From: Pseudomonas fluorescens
GTDB taxonomy: Bacteria > Pseudomonadota > Gammaproteobacteria > Pseudomonadales > Pseudomonadaceae
Reading direction: 5' to 3'
Length of the DNA: 64,000 nt
Assembly: GCF_001708445.1 (NCBI RefSeq)
Contig: NZ_CP015637.1
Coordinates: 6,511,001 to 6,575,000, forward strand
In this document: positions 60,747 through 64,000 of the stretch, piece after piece
How the letters are laid out: each line of letters starts with the position of its first letter
How positions within the stretch are numbered: the first letter of the stretch is position 1
Position numbers and translations under genes: made by a program
Notes under the pieces: model-generated
Database searches by the model: none
What the model was told of the DNA's origin: nothing
The model's input: only the letters and a program-made list of their open reading frames with translations

Positions 60747-62192
60747 TCAGCGTTGCACTTGAGCGTTCAGCTCAGCTGCCGGGGCCGCTTGCGGCTTTAC
60801 CGGGTTGGCCGGCCAGGCCTTGCGGTCCAGGTCCAGGTCAGGGAACTGGCTGGAGTCGAACACCGGGGTCTTGATGCCTGCCGCGCGCTGGTTGTCGTAG
60901 TCATTCAGGATGCGCATGGCAATCTTGAACAGGAACGCCAGGGCGAACAGGTTGACGAACGCCAGCAGGGTCATGGTGATGTCGGCGAAGGCGAACACGG
61001 TGCTCAGGTTCTCGATCGAGCCCCAGAAAATCAGCACCAGCACCAGCGCGCGGTAGCCCATCAGCACCTTGCGGTTGTTACCCACCAGGAAGCGCAGGTT
61101 GCTCTCGCCCAGGTAGTAGTTGTACATGATCGAGGTGAACACGAACAACGCCAGGGCCACCGAGATAAACATGCGGCCCCAGTCACCCACTACAGCCGCC
61201 AGGGAGTTCTGGGTCAGGGCAATGCCGTCGCCTTCAAAGCCTGGGGTGTAGAAGCCGGAGAGCAGAATCAGCAATGCGGTGCAGGTGCAGATCACGAAGG
61301 TGTCGAGGAACACGCTGAACGCTTGCACCACGCCTTGGGCGATCGGATGTTCCACCGACGCGACCGCTGCCACGTTCGGCGCACTGCCCAGTCCGGCTTC
61401 GTTGGCGAACACGCCGCGCTTCACACCCATGATGATCGCGCTGCCCACCAGGCCACCGAAGGCTTGGTCGAGGCCGAAGGCGCTCTTGACGATGGTCGCG
61501 AGCATGGCCGGCACGTGGTCGAATTGCAGCACGATCACATACAGGGTCACGGCGATGTACACCAGGGTCTTGACCGGTACCAGCAGGTCGGCAATCGACG
61601 CGATGCGCTTGATCCCGCCGATGAACACCAGGCCCAGCAGGACTGCGAGGGCCAGGCCGGTGTAGGTGGTATCCAGGCCAAAGGCGTTGTTCAGCGAGTG
61701 GGTCACGGCATGGGCTTGCAGGCCGTTGAACGCAAAGCCGAAGGTCACCAGCAGCAGGAACGCCATGACCATACCCAACCAGCGTTTGTGCAGGCCGTGC
61801 TGGATGTAATAGGCCGGGCCGCCACGGTAGGTGCCTTCAGCGTCAGTGCGCTTGTACAGCTGGCCGAGGGAGCACTCGATAAAGCTCGAAGACATGCCCA
61901 CCAGCGCGGTGACCCACATCCAGAACACGGCACCCGGGCCACCCAGGGTCACGGCAATGCCGACACCTGCGATGTTACCGGCACCCACACGGCCGGCGAG
62001 GCTGAGCATCAGCGCCTGGAACGAACTGAGCTGGTCGGAGCTGTTTTTCAGGCTGTCGCGAAACACCGAAAACATGTGGAAAAAGTGACGCAACTGGACG
62101 AAACGCGAGCGGATCGTGAAATAACCGCCGAGCCCGACAATGAGCACGATCAGTACTTTCCCTGAGAGGAAGTCGTTGATGACTTCGAGCAT
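60747..62192 (-). CDS. Sodium:alanine/amino-acid symporter (AGCS family)
   Basis: The product has 481 residues, starting at ATG 62192 after GAGGAAC. It has about ten to eleven membrane helices. AGCS signatures are LSLAGRVGAGNIAGVGIAVTLGGPGAVFWMWVTA (about 65-98), YRGGPAYYIQHGL, and GVKRGVFANEAGLGSAPNVAA. It imports alanine, glycine or a related neutral amino acid with sodium. It lies between aspartase and asparaginase, both on the same strand, so asparagine or glutamine could also be considered. 62193-62570 upstream holds the aspA terminator and, by position, the symporter promoter; nothing else is seen there. Confidence 0.92.
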   Translation of the reverse strand: MLEVINDFLSGKVLIVLIVGLGGYFTIRSRFVQLRHFFHMFSVFRDSLKNSSDQLSSFQALMLSLAGRVGAGNIAGVGIAVTLGGPGAVFWMWVTALVGMSSSFIECSLGQLYKRTDAEGTYRGGPAYYIQHGLHKRWLGMVMAFLLLVTFGFAFNGLQAHAVTHSLNNAFGLDTTYTGLALAVLLGLVFIGGIKRIASIADLLVPVKTLVYIAVTLYVIVLQFDHVPAMLATIVKSAFGLDQAFGGLVGSAIIMGVKRGVFANEAGLGSAPNVAAVASVEHPIAQGVVQAFSVFLDTFVICTCTALLILLSGFYTPGFEGDGIALTQNSLAAVVGDWGRMFISVALALFVFTSIMYNYYLGESNLRFLVGNNRKVLMGYRALVLVLIFWGSIENLSTVFAFADITMTLLAFVNLFALAFLFKIAMRILNDYDNQRAAGIKTPVFDSSQFPDLDLDRKAWPANPVKPQAAPAAELNAQVQR

Positions 62193-62481
62193 GGAGTGTT
62201 CCTCGCTGATTTTTCTAATGGCAAACGCAGGACGGTCCTACCCCTCGCATAGCACCAGGCAGTGCGCGACGGTTCGACCCATCCTTTTGCGGGTGTTGTT
62301 ATTCATGCGGTTTCGCGCGTGTCCGGGCCTCGTTGCCGACGGCCGCTGGCGCGAAGAGGGGCGGCACTATACCTAGGCGAACGTGATCCGTCTGCTCGGA
62401 CTGATTAAAGGTTTCAGCCAAGGGGTGTCGGGTAGGGGCGATGTTGGAATTTTTATGGGCGTCATTTCACAACCTTGAGGC

Positions 62482-62516
62482 AAAAAAAAGGGCCTGAAGA
62501 ACGAGCCTTCAGGCCC
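62482..62516 (-). terminator. Terminator of aspA
   Basis: A 10-bp stem GGGCCTGAAG/CTTCAGGCCC (62490-62499 with 62507-62516) has a 7-base loop. On the minus strand it is followed by eight U (62489-62482). Confidence 0.92.
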
Positions 62517-62570
62517 TCAAAAGGTGAGAGGTGTCTAGTCCCTCAACCTGGTGAGCGGTGCAACAAACGC

Positions 62571-63995
<1,425 letters not shown>

Positions 63996-64000
63996 GACGG

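Noticed and set aside
60726..62165. 479-codon plus-strand frame opposite the AGCS symporter
   Set aside because: It is Gln/His/Glu-rich with no hydrophobic or domain pattern, antisense to a clear transporter.

Overview
The window looks like a chromosomal segment of a Pseudomonas of the fluorescens group. Coding density and G+C are high. Intergenic hairpins of the GTGGGAGGGG...CCCCTCCCAC type are present. Gene order matches from memory several P. aeruginosa PAO1 blocks: the PA5535-PA5541 zinc block, the pyc block with its LysR and RpiR neighbours, and the acetylpolyamine block. No database search was possible, so family names rest on motifs, length and context.

Layout. 1-4854: three SPFH (HflK/HflC-like) membrane proteins, the first cut by the window edge, and a P-type metal ATPase. 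4972-6913: bufferin-type copper peptide operon bufABC. 7001-9703: membrane lipid enzymes (cyclopropane synthase, cardiolipin synthase). 9834-10355: a DUF3617 protein. 10352-20683: a zinc-starvation island with two Zur-type palindromes. A leftward operon (folE2, metal ABC transporter, gamma carbonic anhydrase, pyrQ) and a rightward one (dksA2, zigA, DUF1826, second COG0523 GTPase) flank the amidase amiA and a small exported protein. Together they replace zinc-dependent enzymes with zinc-sparing paralogues and move residual zinc.

20677-33063: housekeeping genes (DUF3301, pdxY, thioesterase, K+/H+ antiporter, SUKH protein, Tim44-like, uvrD, a PAS-GGDEF-EAL protein, an RpiR regulator with its own palindrome, a small PA3496-like protein). 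32993-37397: pycR and the two-subunit pyruvate carboxylase. 37473-40026: an autotransporter apparently split into a barrel gene and a separate passenger gene, in reversed order. 40189-40852: a stand-alone HipA N-terminal domain plus HipB-like repressor behind four operator-like repeats spaced 41-42 bp. 40849-46979: an amino-acid ABC transporter without its ATPase, homocysteine methyltransferase, two GNATs, a PaiB-like protein and a divergent MocR regulator whose linker carries a 12-bp tandem array of DnaA-box-like sequence.

46935-59561: two paralogous proteins of exactly 1530 residues (dermonecrotic-toxin/DUF6543-like) flank an acetylpolyamine cassette (AraC regulator, aphA, polyamine-binding protein). 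59689-63995: asparaginase, Na+/alanine symporter and aspartase, a small amino-acid catabolic group with clear terminators.

The items most worth following up are the HipN-HTH module with its phased operators, the split autotransporter, the paired giant toxin-like proteins, and the DnaA-box array inside mocR. No rRNA, tRNA, CRISPR array or insertion sequence was seen.
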